Counted from the stretch's first letter, positions 16,088 to 25,641 are shown. The stretch: 35,871 nucleotides of DNA from an uncultured Phycisphaerae bacterium (GCA_938005315.1 CALLOB010000111.1:1-35871); one strand, 5' to 3'. Translations and numbers: made by a program. The notes: generated from the sequence alone by a model not told the origin.

Positions 16088-17338
16088 TTGCCGGACGAGT
16101 CGACATCCAGCCCGTTCACGCAGCATACGCTGGCCAACGGCCTGCGGGCCGTGGTCGAGGTGATGCCCGACGCGGATTCCGCGGCCTGCGGCTTCCTGGT
16201 GCGCACCGGTTCGCGCGACGATCCGCCGGACATGGCCGGCGCGGCCCATTTCCTCGAGCACATGATGTTCAAGGGCACACCGCGGCGGACATGGGAGCAG
16301 ATCAACATCGCCTTCGACGAGATGGGCTCGTTCTACAACGCCTACACCAGCCGCGACCGGACCTTCTATCACGGCTGGGTGCCCAGGACCGCCCTGGAAC
16401 AGCAGATGGAGCTGCTGGCCGACATGATGCGCTCCACGCTTCCGCCGGAGGAGTTTGAGACGGAGCGGAACGTCGTTCTCGAGGAGATCGCGATGTCGAA
16501 CGACGAACTGAGCTCCTTCGCCTACGACTTCCTCTACGAGCAGGCCTGTCCGGGCTCCAGTCTCGCCTGGCCGGTGCTGGGCTGGGAATCGACCATCGCG
16601 CACATGGACCGCGACCGCATGGCCGCGGACTTCCGCCGGCGCTACGCACCCGGCAACATGGTCTTTCTGGCCGCCGGGGACGTCGATCCGGACGCGGTAC
16701 TCAGGCACCTGGAGTCGCTCACCGGAGACTGGCAGCCGGCCGATCCAGGACCCGGCTCTCCGCCGCCGGCGCTGCGCTCCGGCCGGGCGGCGCGGAAGGT
16801 CGATCGCTTCCACCAGCAGGCGGTGATGCTGGCCTTCGCCTCCGCTCCGGCCGCCCACCCGCTGGCCGAGACCGCCGAAGCCGCCGCCGCGGTGCTCGGG
16901 GGCCACAACTCGCGCTTCTACTGGAACATCGTTCAGAAAGGGCTCTGTACCCGGGCGGGCTGCTTCCACGACGACTATGCCGACTTCGGCCTGACGGTCA
17001 TGTACGCCCTATGCGAGCCGGAGAACTGCGAGGCGGTCCTGGAGGCCATGCGGCGCGAGGCGGAAAACCTGGCGCGCGGCGGCGCGGAGCCGAAAGAGCT
17101 GCAGCGCGTCCGTAACCTGCGCCGCACCTCGCTGGCCAGCGAGTCGGAGGCCCCCTATTACCGCCTCAATCAGCTGGTCGAGGATCTTCATTATCATGGA
17201 GCGCCGCGCACCGGCGCCGCCCGACTGGCGGCGGTCGACGAGGTGAACGACGCCCGGCTGGAGGCCTTCCTGCGCGCTTTCCCGATCACACAGGAGGGTT
17301 TCCTGGTGGGTGTCGGCCCGCGGGCCTGGCCCGAATGA
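16088..17338 (+). CDS. M16B zinc peptidase, catalytic subunit
   Basis: This 416-aa protein has an intact inverted zinc motif HFLEH (His54, Glu57, His58) and a downstream ligand Glu133 in VVLEEIAMSNDE, 74 residues after the second His as expected for family M16. The C-terminal lobe lacks the Arg-Tyr pair: the equivalent stretch is NIVQKGLCTRAGC. It is therefore the complement of the preceding gene product, and the two most likely form an alpha/beta heterodimer like mitochondrial processing peptidase or bacterial M16B pairs, degrading peptides inside a closed chamber. The start is TTG, supported by GGAG about 7-8 nt upstream and by homology beginning near residue 12 (HTLANGLRAVVE). Confidence 0.9.
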   Translation: MPDESTSSPFTQHTLANGLRAVVEVMPDADSAACGFLVRTGSRDDPPDMAGAAHFLEHMMFKGTPRRTWEQINIAFDEMGSFYNAYTSRDRTFYHGWVPRTALEQQMELLADMMRSTLPPEEFETERNVVLEEIAMSNDELSSFAYDFLYEQACPGSSLAWPVLGWESTIAHMDRDRMAADFRRRYAPGNMVFLAAGDVDPDAVLRHLESLTGDWQPADPGPGSPPPALRSGRAARKVDRFHQQAVMLAFASAPAAHPLAETAEAAAAVLGGHNSRFYWNIVQKGLCTRAGCFHDDYADFGLTVMYALCEPENCEAVLEAMRREAENLARGGAEPKELQRVRNLRRTSLASESEAPYYRLNQLVEDLHYHGAPRTGAARLAAVDEVNDARLEAFLRAFPITQEGFLVGVGPRAWPE

Positions 17339-17383
17339 CCTCCGCCGGCCCCCGACGTCGAGCATGAGACGGAAACCAGGCTG

Positions 17384-18229
17384 ATGGACCTTCCCCCCGA
17401 ATCCGGACCGGCTTCGCCGATGGCAGGATCTGCACTCCCGCCGGCGAATTTCACGCCGGCCGGGGAAGCGGCGGTGCCGGTCGCGCCCGTCGCGACGGCC
17501 CGGCCGGTGCAGCGCATGCCGATGCGGATGTCTCCCCCGCGCGCACTGCTGGAGATCGTCCTTGTAGCCCTGGCCGGTGCCGGCGGACTGGTGATCACCG
17601 CGGTCGCAACGACGTTCTGGAGTCCGGCTGACGATCGCTGGATCAACCTGGCGACCAGCGGCGGGGCGGGGCTTTGCGCCCTGGCGGCCTGCTTCCTCCT
17701 GTTGCGTCTGGCCGGCCACGCACCGCGAACCATCGGCTGGCGGTTCGATCGGCCCTCGACGGATGTGGGCATCGGCCTGGCCGCCCTGGTCATGGTCGAT
17801 TCCCTGCTGATCCTCATCATTCTGACGCTGAGCGTCGTCTGGCCGCGGCTGCTGGAGGATCCCTATGCCTCGCAGCGGGCGGTGCGGGAGACCCTGCCGA
17901 CGATGACCTGGCCGCAGATCGTGCTGGTGATGCTCGGCGTGGTGGTCTGGGAGGAGGTCGTGTTCCGCGGCTTCCTGCTGACCCGGCTGCGGGCCCTGAC
18001 CGGCCGCTGGTGGATGGCCGTGCCGCTTTCGGCGGTGCTCTTCGGGCTGGCTCACGGCTACCAGGGGCCGCTGGCCATGGCGATGATCGCGGTGCTGGGC
18101 ATCGTCCTGGCGCTGCTGGCCGTCTGGAGGCGCAGCCTGCTGCCGGGCATGGCCCTGCACCTGGCCAACAACCTGATGTTCATGGCCCTCCTGCGTCTGC
18201 AGGAGAGCATGGAGCACCCGCCGACGTGA
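17384..18229 (+). CDS. CPBP-family intramembrane metalloprotease (CAAX/ABI type)
   Basis: This 281-aa protein starts with about 50 Pro/Ala-rich, probably disordered cytoplasmic residues, followed by six or more membrane helices. CPBP motif 1 is EEVVFRG with Glu190, Glu191 and Arg195; motif 2 is FGLAHG with His224; motif 3 is HLANNL with His259 and Asn263. These glutamates and histidines form the metal or catalytic site of Rce1-like proteases. Bacterial members process or protect against peptides, but substrates are mostly unknown. It lies 45 nt after the catalytic M16 gene and 53 nt before mutS, so a proteolysis-related operon with the M16 pair is plausible. The ribosome site is weak (AGG). 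Confidence 0.85.
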   Translation: MDLPPESGPASPMAGSALPPANFTPAGEAAVPVAPVATARPVQRMPMRMSPPRALLEIVLVALAGAGGLVITAVATTFWSPADDRWINLATSGGAGLCALAACFLLLRLAGHAPRTIGWRFDRPSTDVGIGLAALVMVDSLLILIILTLSVVWPRLLEDPYASQRAVRETLPTMTWPQIVLVMLGVVVWEEVVFRGFLLTRLRALTGRWWMAVPLSAVLFGLAHGYQGPLAMAMIAVLGIVLALLAVWRRSLLPGMALHLANNLMFMALLRLQESMEHPPT

Positions 18230-18282
18230 GCCCGGGCTGAGGCATCGACGCCCGCCGGAGGCTGACGTACATTGACGCGGCA

Positions 18283-20991
18283 ATGGCCGATCCCAACGTC
18301 CCATCCGCCGAGGTCCTGACCCCGGCCATGCGGCAGTACGCCGAGCAGAAGGCCGCGGTGCCCGATGCGCTGCTGCTTTTCCGCATGGGCGACTTCTACG
18401 AGACGTTCTACGAGGACGCCCGCACCGCCGCGGCCGTCCTGGGCATCGCCCTGACCACCCGCGGCAAGGACCGCAGCGGCGAGGCCGTGCCGCTGGCCGG
18501 GATTCCCTGGCATGCCCTGGACAGCTACCTCCGCAAGCTGGTCGCCGCCGGTCACAAGGTGGCCATCAGCGAGCAGGTCGAGGACCCGCGGCTGGCCAGG
18601 GGAGTCGTCCGCCGGGAGATCGTCCGCATCGTCACCCCCGGCACGCTCACCGAGGACGCGCTGCTGGAGCGCCAGGCGGACAACTACCTGGCGGCGGTGT
18701 GTGCGCGGAAAGACGAGGTCGGCCTGGCGTTCGTGGACCTCTCCAGCGGGGCGTTCTTCGCTCAGCGGACTGCGCCGCGGGACCTGCCCGACGAGCTGGT
18801 GCGGCTGGCCCCGGCCGAGCTCCTGCTGCCGGAGACGCGGATCGACGTGGCCGACCCGCTCGCCGCCCGCGTGGAAAGTCTGGCCGGCTCCGGCGGGCCG
18901 CTGGCCGGAACGGCCGTGTCGCGGCGTCCGGCCCACGTCTTCGACCCCTATCAGGCTCATCGGCGGCTCCTGGACCACTTCCGGGTGGCGTCGCTGGAAG
19001 GCTTCGGCTTCTCGGGCATGGACGCCGCGCTGTGCGCGGCCGGAGCGGTGATCGACTACCTGGCCGAGACGCAGAAGACCTCGCTGCGACACATCGTCGC
19101 CCTGCGGCGACGGGATCCCGGGGATTTCGTCGGGCTGGACGAGGCCACCTGGCGGTCGCTGGAGATCGAGCGCACGCTGCGCGGCGGGCAGTCGGTCGGC
19201 TCGCTGCTGTCGGCCGTGGACCGCACCTGCACGGCCATGGGGGCCCGCTGTCTGCGCCGCTGGCTGGCGGCCCCGCTGCGGGACGTGAATGCGATCCGCC
19301 GGCGGCAGGACGCCATCGAGACCCTGGTCGCCGGCCCGCACACCCTGGCGGGCGTGCGCGGGGCGCTGCGGCGGCTGGCGGACATCGAGCGGATCACCGC
19401 CCGACTGGGCGTGGGGCGGGCCTCGCCCAGGGACATGGCGTCGCTGGCCGGCACGCTGCTGGCCGTGGAGGAGGTGGCCCAGTCGCTGGACGCGGCCGCA
19501 GGGCTCGGGATGGGCGGACCGCAGGCGTTGCCTTGCTTCCTGGCCGAGCGCCGTCAGGCGATGGTCGGCCTGTCGGAACTGGGCCGGACGCTGTCGGCCG
19601 CCCTGGCTCCGACGCCGCCGCTTTCGCCGTCGGAGGGCGGGGTGATCGCCGACGGCCACGACGCCGAGCTGGACCGGCTGCGGGCGATCGCCGCCGGCGG
19701 CCAGCAGTGGCTCGCGGACTTCCAGGCCGCCGAAATCCGGCGGACCGGCATCCCCTCGCTGAAGGTCGGCTTCAACCAGGTGTTCGGCTACTACATCGAG
19801 ATCACCAACGCCCACCGCCAGCGCGTGCCGCCGGACTATGTGCGCAAGCAGACCCTCAAGAACGCCGAACGCTACATCACCGACGAGCTCAAGCGTCACG
19901 AGACCGAGGTGCTCACCGCCCGCGAGCAGGCCATCGCCCGCGAGATCGCGCTGTTCGAGCAGCTGCGCAATCTGGCCGCCGAGCATATCCCGGCGCTGCA
20001 GCGGCTCGCGGCCGCGGTGGCGGAGGTCGATGTGGTCGCCGGCCTGGCCGAGCTGGCCGACAAGCGACGCTACGTGCGGCCGGAGTTCGTCAATGCGCCG
20101 GTGCTGGAGATCGCCGACGGGCGTCACCCCGTGCTGGAGCAGTCGCTGGCCGGAAAGTTCGTGCCCAACGACTGCCGGCTGGGGCTGCCGCCGCCGGAGG
20201 AAGTCGCCGGCGACCGCCGGGCTCCCGAGACGCTGATGATCCTCACCGGGCCGAACATGGCCGGCAAAAGCACCTACATCCGGCAGGTGGCGCTGCTGAC
20301 CCTGCTGGCCCATACCGGCAGTTTCGTGCCCGCCGGGACGATGCGACTCGGGCCGGTGGACCGCATCTTCGCCCGCGTCGGAGCGGCCGACGACATCAGC
20401 CGCGGGCAGTCCACCTTCATGGTGGAGATGACCGAGGCGGCCAACATCCTCAACAACGCCACCGGCGACAGCCTGGTGGTGATCGACGAGCTGGGCCGGG
20501 GGACCAGCACCTTCGACGGGCTGGCCCTGGCGTGGGCGATCGCCGAGCGGCTGGTGGAGGGCATCCGCTGCCGGACCCTGTTCGCCACGCACTATCACGA
20601 GATGACCCGCCTGGAGGAGGACATGCCCGGCGCGGTCAACTACAACGTGGCCGTGCGGGAGTGGGAGGACCAGATCGTCTTTCTGCACCGCATCGTGCGC
20701 GGCGGCACCGACCGCAGCTACGGACCGCACGTGGCCAGACTGGCCGGCGTGCCCGACGAGGTCATCGCCCGCAGCAGGCAGCTCCTGGAGGCACTGGAAG
20801 CCGGGCGATCGACACCGCCGCCGGTCGAGCGCTCGCGCGGCGCCGACCGACCGGCCCGGCAGCTGCTGCTGTTCGACGATCCGGCCGAGGAGATCATTCG
20901 CGAACTGGCAGCCATGGATCCCGACCGCACCACACCCGTGGAAGCCCTGGCGGCCATCGACCGTTGGCGCCGCCGGTTGGGACGGCGGTAA
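18283..20991 (+). CDS. mutS: DNA mismatch repair protein MutS
   Basis: This 902-aa protein is the mismatch-recognition ATPase of DNA repair. Domain I has the mismatch-wedging Phe-x-Glu motif, GDFYETFYE with Phe38 and Glu40. Connector, lever and clamp domains follow at about 130-600 (VGFNQVFGYYIEITNAH, YVRKQTLKNAERY). The ATPase has Walker A GPNMAGKST (656-664), an FMVEMTEAANIL segment, Walker B VVIDELGRGTSTFDG and FATHYHEMTRLE. The C-terminal tail ends in ALAAIDRWRRRLGRR. All motifs are intact and the length is slightly above the usual 850-880. There is no good Shine-Dalgarno immediately upstream of the ATG; a GGAGG lies about 22 nt away. Confidence 0.97.
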   Translation: MADPNVPSAEVLTPAMRQYAEQKAAVPDALLLFRMGDFYETFYEDARTAAAVLGIALTTRGKDRSGEAVPLAGIPWHALDSYLRKLVAAGHKVAISEQVEDPRLARGVVRREIVRIVTPGTLTEDALLERQADNYLAAVCARKDEVGLAFVDLSSGAFFAQRTAPRDLPDELVRLAPAELLLPETRIDVADPLAARVESLAGSGGPLAGTAVSRRPAHVFDPYQAHRRLLDHFRVASLEGFGFSGMDAALCAAGAVIDYLAETQKTSLRHIVALRRRDPGDFVGLDEATWRSLEIERTLRGGQSVGSLLSAVDRTCTAMGARCLRRWLAAPLRDVNAIRRRQDAIETLVAGPHTLAGVRGALRRLADIERITARLGVGRASPRDMASLAGTLLAVEEVAQSLDAAAGLGMGGPQALPCFLAERRQAMVGLSELGRTLSAALAPTPPLSPSEGGVIADGHDAELDRLRAIAAGGQQWLADFQAAEIRRTGIPSLKVGFNQVFGYYIEITNAHRQRVPPDYVRKQTLKNAERYITDELKRHETEVLTAREQAIAREIALFEQLRNLAAEHIPALQRLAAAVAEVDVVAGLAELADKRRYVRPEFVNAPVLEIADGRHPVLEQSLAGKFVPNDCRLGLPPPEEVAGDRRAPETLMILTGPNMAGKSTYIRQVALLTLLAHTGSFVPAGTMRLGPVDRIFARVGAADDISRGQSTFMVEMTEAANILNNATGDSLVVIDELGRGTSTFDGLALAWAIAERLVEGIRCRTLFATHYHEMTRLEEDMPGAVNYNVAVREWEDQIVFLHRIVRGGTDRSYGPHVARLAGVPDEVIARSRQLLEALEAGRSTPPPVERSRGADRPARQLLLFDDPAEEIIRELAAMDPDRTTPVEALAAIDRWRRRLGRR

Positions 20992-21083
20992 GAAGGTCCC
21001 GCGGTCCGGCCGGCGCCCTGTCCGGCAGAAGACATGTGCGGCCGCTCCGCAACCCGTCGGCGCGTCAGGCCCCATGCCGGCCC

Positions 21084-23069
21084 CTACGGCCGTCCGAGTT
21101 CGCGGATGCGCTCCATCAGCAGGTCGGTCAGCTCGGCCACCTCCCGCCGTTCGGGCCGTCCGGCCGCGTCGCGTGGCGGACGGATCGGACACCCGAAGCG
21201 GACTTCCGCGCGGTGGCGGCGGAAAAACGTCCTGGCCACGCGGCCGTCGTAGCGAACGCCGGAAATGTGCGCCGGCACGATGGTCGCGCCGGTGCGCAGA
21301 GCCAGCAGGGCCGCGCCCTCTTTGGGCCGCACCTCCTGCCCGGGCCGGGGGATCCCTCCCTCGAGAAACACGCCCACCGCCTCGCCGGCCGACAGGCGGC
21401 GCAGCGCCGTCCGCACCGCGGCCGCGTCGTGGCCGTCGCGACGCACGGGAATGCAGCCGATCATCCCGATCAGATGGCGAAAGATCGGCAGATCCGCGTA
21501 CTCCCTGGCGATCATGAAGCCCAGCACCCGGTGCGGGGTGGAGGCGATCAGCAGCAGGGGATCGATCGGGGAGGCGTGGTTGCAGACCAGCACCACCGGA
21601 CCCTCGCCCGGCACCGTGCAGGGGCCGATGCGGCGCAGACGGAACCAGAATCGGCAGTAGAATTCGTTGAGATTCCACCAGAACCGGCGTTTGCCGCGGA
21701 TCGGCCCGCGGCGCAGGCGCACGACCATCGACGCCACCGCCGCCGCGAGCACGATGCCGGCCACGGCCAGCATGATCCATCCCAGCCAGGCGTCGATGCC
21801 CGGCCAGGGCACCAGCCCCAGCAGTCCGGTGGACAGCAGCAGTCCGCCGATGCTGACCAGGTCGGTCAGCCCGAACACCCGACCGCGCAGCCGGTCGGGC
21901 ACGATGCGTTGCATCATGGCGTTGTAGCTGGTCATCACCCCGGCGCTGAACATGCCCGCGACGACCACGGCAACGGCCCCGATGTGATGAGCCGTGCCGG
22001 CCGAAAGCCATGGGCTGCCCGAGAGGCGGTCCAGGGCCGTGAGGGCGATCACGCCGACGGCCGCCGAGATGCCGGCCAGGGACCAGCTGATGGCGATGTC
22101 GCCGCGGAGGGCGTCGCCCAGCAGGGTCAGCACCAGCGCGCCGGTCAGCAGTCCCAGCCCGAGGAAGCCCTGGAAGATTCCGATGTCGGTGTAGCGGTCG
22201 CGGTCGTAGGCGTGATGCACGAGGGCGGGCATCATGCTGCGGACCGCCGCGCCGCAGCTCCAGACGACCACCGCCACGAGCATCAGCTGGATCACGCGGC
22301 GGTGCCGCCGGACATAGGTGACCGCCTCGATCAGCGCCCCGACCCCCCCGGCGGGCGGCGCCGCCGGGCGCGGCGTGCGGGGGATCATCAGCAGGCAGGC
22401 GGCACTGGCCAGGAACGTTCCGGCGTCCACCATGAACGAGACCCGCGGCGCGAAGTGGTCGGCCAGCTTGCCGCCGATGACCACCGCGACCATGGTGGCG
22501 ATCACGCCCAGCCCGCTGGTCATGGCATTGGCCCGCACGAGCTGGTCCTCGCGGATGAGCGTGGGCAGAAGCGCCGAGCGGGCCGGCGAGAACAGGGCCG
22601 CAAAGACCCCCACAAGCATCAGCGGCACGAACGCCCCGATGTCCCCCAGGCGGCCGAACACCGCCAGCAGTTGAGCGAAGCCCAGCATCAGCCCCGCGCG
22701 GATCAGGTCGGCGGCGATCATGATCCGGCGCCGGGGCAGGCGGTCGGCGAGCATGCCGTTGACCGGCCCGATCAGGAAGAAAGGCAGCATGAACATGAAG
22801 TTCATCAGCGCCTGCAGGCGGGTCATGTTCGGGGACTCCATGGCCCCCATCCACTTGAGCACCGCCATCTCGGAGATGTGGTCACCCATGGCGCTGATGC
22901 CGTAGGCCGCCCACAGCAGCAGGAAGGCGCGGTTGTGAAGCAGCGTGGCGGGCGGCGGCGAACTGTGACGCGTGCGGGACAAGCCGGCGGTCTCCGGTGA
23001 ACCACGCCCGAGGGACGGTCCGGGAGAAGGCGGCGATTTTACGTCGAGATCTGCCGTTTGGCGATGCAT
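21084..23069 (-). CDS. MFS transporter-acyltransferase (PlsC) fusion, LplT/Aas-like
   Basis: This 661-aa protein joins an N-terminal major facilitator domain (about 45-450; twelve helices, with GMLADRLPRRR after helix 2) to a C-terminal glycerolipid acyltransferase domain. The latter has the HX4D catalytic motif NHASPID (His498, Asp503), an FLEGG block (VGVFLEGGIPRP) and a GATIVPAHISG stretch. The arrangement matches lysophospholipid flippase plus 2-acylglycerophosphoethanolamine acyltransferase, which retrieve lysophospholipid from the outer leaflet and re-acylate it. The acyl-ACP synthetase domain of Aas is missing, so acyl donors must come from elsewhere. The first about 40 residues are Pro/Ser-rich. 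The ATG lacks a visible ribosome site, so the start is uncertain. A 92-aa gene ends 24 nt upstream on the same strand. Confidence 0.88.
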   Translation of the reverse strand: MHRQTADLDVKSPPSPGPSLGRGSPETAGLSRTRHSSPPPATLLHNRAFLLLWAAYGISAMGDHISEMAVLKWMGAMESPNMTRLQALMNFMFMLPFFLIGPVNGMLADRLPRRRIMIAADLIRAGLMLGFAQLLAVFGRLGDIGAFVPLMLVGVFAALFSPARSALLPTLIREDQLVRANAMTSGLGVIATMVAVVIGGKLADHFAPRVSFMVDAGTFLASAACLLMIPRTPRPAAPPAGGVGALIEAVTYVRRHRRVIQLMLVAVVVWSCGAAVRSMMPALVHHAYDRDRYTDIGIFQGFLGLGLLTGALVLTLLGDALRGDIAISWSLAGISAAVGVIALTALDRLSGSPWLSAGTAHHIGAVAVVVAGMFSAGVMTSYNAMMQRIVPDRLRGRVFGLTDLVSIGGLLLSTGLLGLVPWPGIDAWLGWIMLAVAGIVLAAAVASMVVRLRRGPIRGKRRFWWNLNEFYCRFWFRLRRIGPCTVPGEGPVVLVCNHASPIDPLLLIASTPHRVLGFMIAREYADLPIFRHLIGMIGCIPVRRDGHDAAAVRTALRRLSAGEAVGVFLEGGIPRPGQEVRPKEGAALLALRTGATIVPAHISGVRYDGRVARTFFRRHRAEVRFGCPIRPPRDAAGRPERREVAELTDLLMERIRELGRP

Positions 23070-23093
23070 CGCCGGGCGGGCCCCGCGGGGCGG

Positions 23094-23372
23094 TCAGCCG
23101 AACATGCCGGCGGGGATGTCGTCGGGGGTGATTCGGGCGAGCACGACCGGGCGGTCCTCGACTGCCATCTGCACCTCGGCGGCCACCTGCTCGCTGCAGG
23201 CGATGACCGCCTGCTCCATGCTGTCAAAGACTTCAGTGGCGACAGGCGGGGATTCGCAGAAGGCCTGCCAGCGGTTCCGGTCGCAGACCAGCTGGATCGG
23301 CACCGGCGTCTGGATCGCCAGGGCGTTGGCCACCTGGTCGACCTCGATGGTGAGATTTACGCGGAAGGCCAT
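23094..23372 (-). CDS. Small protein of unknown function upstream of the MFS-acyltransferase gene
   Basis: This 92-aa soluble protein (MAFRVNLTIEVDQ...) has no signal peptide or membrane segment. Predicted order is a strand, a short helix, strands (PIQLVCDRNRW), a helix (SMEQAVIACSEQVAAEVQ) and a final strand (RPVVLARIT), giving a small alpha/beta fold. I do not recognise the family. The chosen ATG has only a G-rich stretch upstream. It is close enough to the MFS-acyltransferase gene (24 nt) to share a transcript. Confidence 0.55.
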   Translation of the reverse strand: MAFRVNLTIEVDQVANALAIQTPVPIQLVCDRNRWQAFCESPPVATEVFDSMEQAVIACSEQVAAEVQMAVEDRPVVLARITPDDIPAGMFG

Positions 23373-23474
23373 TGTTCGCCCACCCCGGGGATGATGCGGG
23401 TCCTCAGGCCGTACCGATGGCCCGGTCACGCACGGCTGAAGGCTTGATCGGTCAAAAACAGGGACGGATGAACG

Positions 23475-23494
23475 AAAAAACGGCCTGCCGGCCG
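23475..23494 (-). terminator. Intrinsic terminator of the deacetylase-like gene
   Basis: Read on the minus strand, stem CGGCC, loop GGCA and stem GGCCG are followed directly by six T. It lies about 95 nt past the stop codon of the gene at 23590-24477. It is the only hairpin plus T-run that I found in the window. Confidence 0.75.
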
Positions 23495-23589
23495 CATCGA
23501 GGCGGGGAACCGTCGCGAGGCCGGACCGGTGCGGCCTGCCGGAAAGCTCTCGTAAGCGGCGGCGGGCGGTTTCATCCGGCCGGCGCGGC

Positions 23590-24477
23590 TCAGGGTTGCC
23601 CCGCCAGCAGTTGGCCTACCCGGACGAAGCGGTAGCCGCGGGCCGCGAGGGCATCGATCAGCGGTCCGACGTGCGAATGAAACTTGTCGGTCCGGCCGGG
23701 GCCGGAGCCCAGGTGCATCAGCAGCAGGAAGCCGTTCAGGCCATCGGGCCGGGAGGACTCGTACGTCAGAACGGTTTCGGCGATGCCGGCCGAGGAGACG
23801 AAGGCCCGGTGTCCCTCGGGGGCCCAGTCGGCCTGGCAGCGGGTACCGGGCGTGAAACTGATCACCGTCAGCCCCAACTGGCTGCACCAGTCCACGATCT
23901 GCCGGTTATACCACTCATACGGCGGCACGAAGAATCCGAACTTCGCGGGATCGGCGCCGAATCGGTGTAGCTTGCGGAGGTTTTCCAGCAGATCCCGCCG
24001 GAACTCGTCACGCGTCACCAGCGTTCGCGACCGGTCCTCCCAGGGGCAATAGAGCAGGTGGGCATCGGAATGCGGGCCGAGGTCGTGTCCCTCGGCCACC
24101 ATCCGGCGGATGGCCGGGGCGTTCCCGGGGGCGTCCAGAAAGCCGCCGGTCAGGAAGAACGCCGCCGGCACGCCCCGTTCCCGCAGCGCGTCCAGGATGG
24201 TTTCGGCCCCCTCGCCGTAGTCGCCGCCGGTGAAGATCAGCGCCAGCCGCCGGGCATCGCGCGGCCCGCGCATGACGCCGCCGTGGTCCAGCGTGCAGGC
24301 CTCGTGGACAACCGGCCGGTTCAGGCCGGGCGAGCCGGTGTTCCCTGTTGTCTGACAGGCCAGTGCCAGACAGGTCGCGGTGCAGGCCGTGAGCCGGGCC
24401 ATCCGCCCCCGCCGGACAGCGGGCGGAGTGCATTCCGGCCTGCCGGCGCCCCCGCGGCCTGTGGTGTTCACAGCCAT
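23590..24477 (-). CDS. Polysaccharide-deacetylase-like (NodB fold) lipoprotein
   Basis: This 295-aa protein has a lipoprotein signal ending LALAC (Cys41) after a basic stretch RRGRMAR. The NodB-type barrel starts near residue 77. The zinc-binding HS-x-x-H motif is intact (HSDAH, His136 and His140, in [13 protein letters not shown]), and a [10 protein letters not shown] stretch replaces the usual RxPxG block. The first motif, normally TFDDG, reads [10 protein letters not shown], so the two adjacent Asp are absent and Asp86 is displaced. I recall a subfamily of surface deacetylase-like proteins with FTADEY/HSDMHLLY motifs that this matches, so it may be functional on a non-chitin substrate. The start is set by GGAG 7 nt upstream; an internal ATG at 24402 would give a more compact signal peptide. 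Confidence 0.82.
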   Translation of the reverse strand: MAVNTTGRGGAGRPECTPPAVRRGRMARLTACTATCLALACQTTGNTGSPGLNRPVVHEACTLDHGGVMRGPRDARRLALIFTGGDYGEGAETILDALRERGVPAAFFLTGGFLDAPGNAPAIRRMVAEGHDLGPHSDAHLLYCPWEDRSRTLVTRDEFRRDLLENLRKLHRFGADPAKFGFFVPPYEWYNRQIVDWCSQLGLTVISFTPGTRCQADWAPEGHRAFVSSAGIAETVLTYESSRPDGLNGFLLLMHLGSGPGRTDKFHSHVGPLIDALAARGYRFVRVGQLLAGQP

Positions 24478-24569
24478 GCACTGTCTCCGGTCGGTTTCCG
24501 GCGGGACCCTCCGGGACGTCGTCGCAGCGCCCGGTCGGAGCCGGCGGTGCATTGTCGCCGCGTGCCGTC

Positions 24570-24598
24570 TCGACATCCACCCTGGCCCGGCGGATAAT
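24570..24598 (+). promoter_or_regulatory. Probable promoter for ltaE
   Basis: TCGACA (24570-24575, five of six consensus), a 17-nt spacer and GATAAT (24593-24598, five of six). Transcription would start near 24605, directly before the GGGAGGAG ribosome site. It lies in the 141-nt divergent gap between the deacetylase and ltaE genes. Confidence 0.6.
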
Positions 24599-24618
24599 CC
24601 GGCCTTCGGGAGGAGACC

Positions 24619-25641
24619 GTGATCGATCTGCGCAGCGACACCGTGACGCGTCCGACCCCCGCCATGCGCAAGGCCATGGCCGAGGCGCCGGTGGGCGACG
24701 ACGTGCTGGGCGACGATCCGACGGTCGCCGCTCTGGAGGAGGCCGTGGCCGAGGTGCTGGGCAAGCCGGCGGCCGTCTACATGCCCTCCGGCACGATGAC
24801 CAACCAGTCGGCCATCCGGGCGCACACCGAGCCGGGCGATGAAATCGTCGTGGAAGCCGAGGCCCACGTCTATTATTACGAGTCCGGCGGGCCTGCGGCC
24901 CTGTCCGGCGTCATGTGCCGGCTGGTCTCCGGCAACCGGGGCGTGTTTACCGCCGCGCAGCTCCGGGCGGCCCTGCGGCCTGCCAATCCGCACTTTCCAC
25001 GCACCCGCCTGGTGTGTGTCGAAAACACGCACAACCGCGGCGGCGGGTCGGTCTGGCCGATCGACACCGTGGCCGAGGTCGCGCAGGTCGCCCGCGAGGC
25101 CGGCCTGCGACTCCACCTGGACGGTGCCCGGCTCTGGAACGCCGCCGTGGTTACCGGCATCCCGGAGCGCGATTACGCCACCTTTTTCGATTCGGTGAGC
25201 GTTTGCTTCTCCAAGGGGCTGGGGGCGCCGGTCGGATCAGCGCTGGCCGGCGAACGCGATTTCATCGCCCGGGCCCGGCGCTTCCGCAAGCAGTTCGGCG
25301 GCGGCATGCGCCAGGCGGGAATCATCGCCGCCGGCGCGCTGCACGCCTTGCGCCACCACCGCCGGCGGCTGGCCGAAGACCACGACCACGCCCGGCGACT
25401 GGCCGAGGCACTGGCGGGCATGTCCGGCATCCGGCTGGACCCCGCCGCGGTGCAGACCAACATTGTGGTCATGCGGGTGACGCGTCGGGCGGCATCCGAG
25501 GTGTCCGCCGCACTTCGCGAGGCCGGCGTGCTGGTCCATGCCACCGGTCCGGACACGCTGCGGGCGGTCACGCACCTGGACGTCGGTTCAGAGGACATCG
25601 ATCGGGCCGTCGAATGCTTCCGGCGGGTGCTGGAAGCATGA
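24619..25641 (+). CDS. ltaE: Low-specificity L-threonine aldolase
   Basis: This 340-aa PLP enzyme of fold type I cleaves L-threonine or L-allo-threonine to glycine and acetaldehyde. It opens with the family's typical [17 protein letters not shown]. The PLP-binding lysine is Lys199 in [25 protein letters not shown] holds the PLP-contacting Asp and Arg; and [10 protein letters not shown] is the cofactor phosphate region. The GTG start has a strong GGGAGGAG 4 nt upstream. The CehA-type gene follows after 54 nt, with a small GCCGGC hairpin between them (25658-25674). Confidence 0.95.
   Translation: MIDLRSDTVTRPTPAMRKAMAEAPVGDDVLGDDPTVAALEEAVAEVLGKPAAVYMPSGTMTNQSAIRAHTEPGDEIVVEAEAHVYYYESGGPAALSGVMCRLVSGNRGVFTAAQLRAALRPANPHFPRTRLVCVENTHNRGGGSVWPIDTVAEVAQVAREAGLRLHLDGARLWNAAVVTGIPERDYATFFDSVSVCFSKGLGAPVGSALAGERDFIARARRFRKQFGGGMRQAGIIAAGALHALRHHRRRLAEDHDHARRLAEALAGMSGIRLDPAAVQTNIVVMRVTRRAASEVSAALREAGVLVHATGPDTLRAVTHLDVGSEDIDRAVECFRRVLEA

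Noticed and set aside
18058-22854. A 1598-residue open frame on the minus strand
   Set aside because: It runs antisense through mutS and out of frame through the MFS-acyltransferase gene. Composition is Gly/Arg/His/Gln-rich with no domain, as expected for shadows of high-GC coding DNA.
18699-23000. A 1433-residue open frame on the plus strand
   Set aside because: It is the +2 shadow of mutS continuing antisense to the MFS-acyltransferase gene, with Ala/Gly/Arg-rich low-complexity translation.
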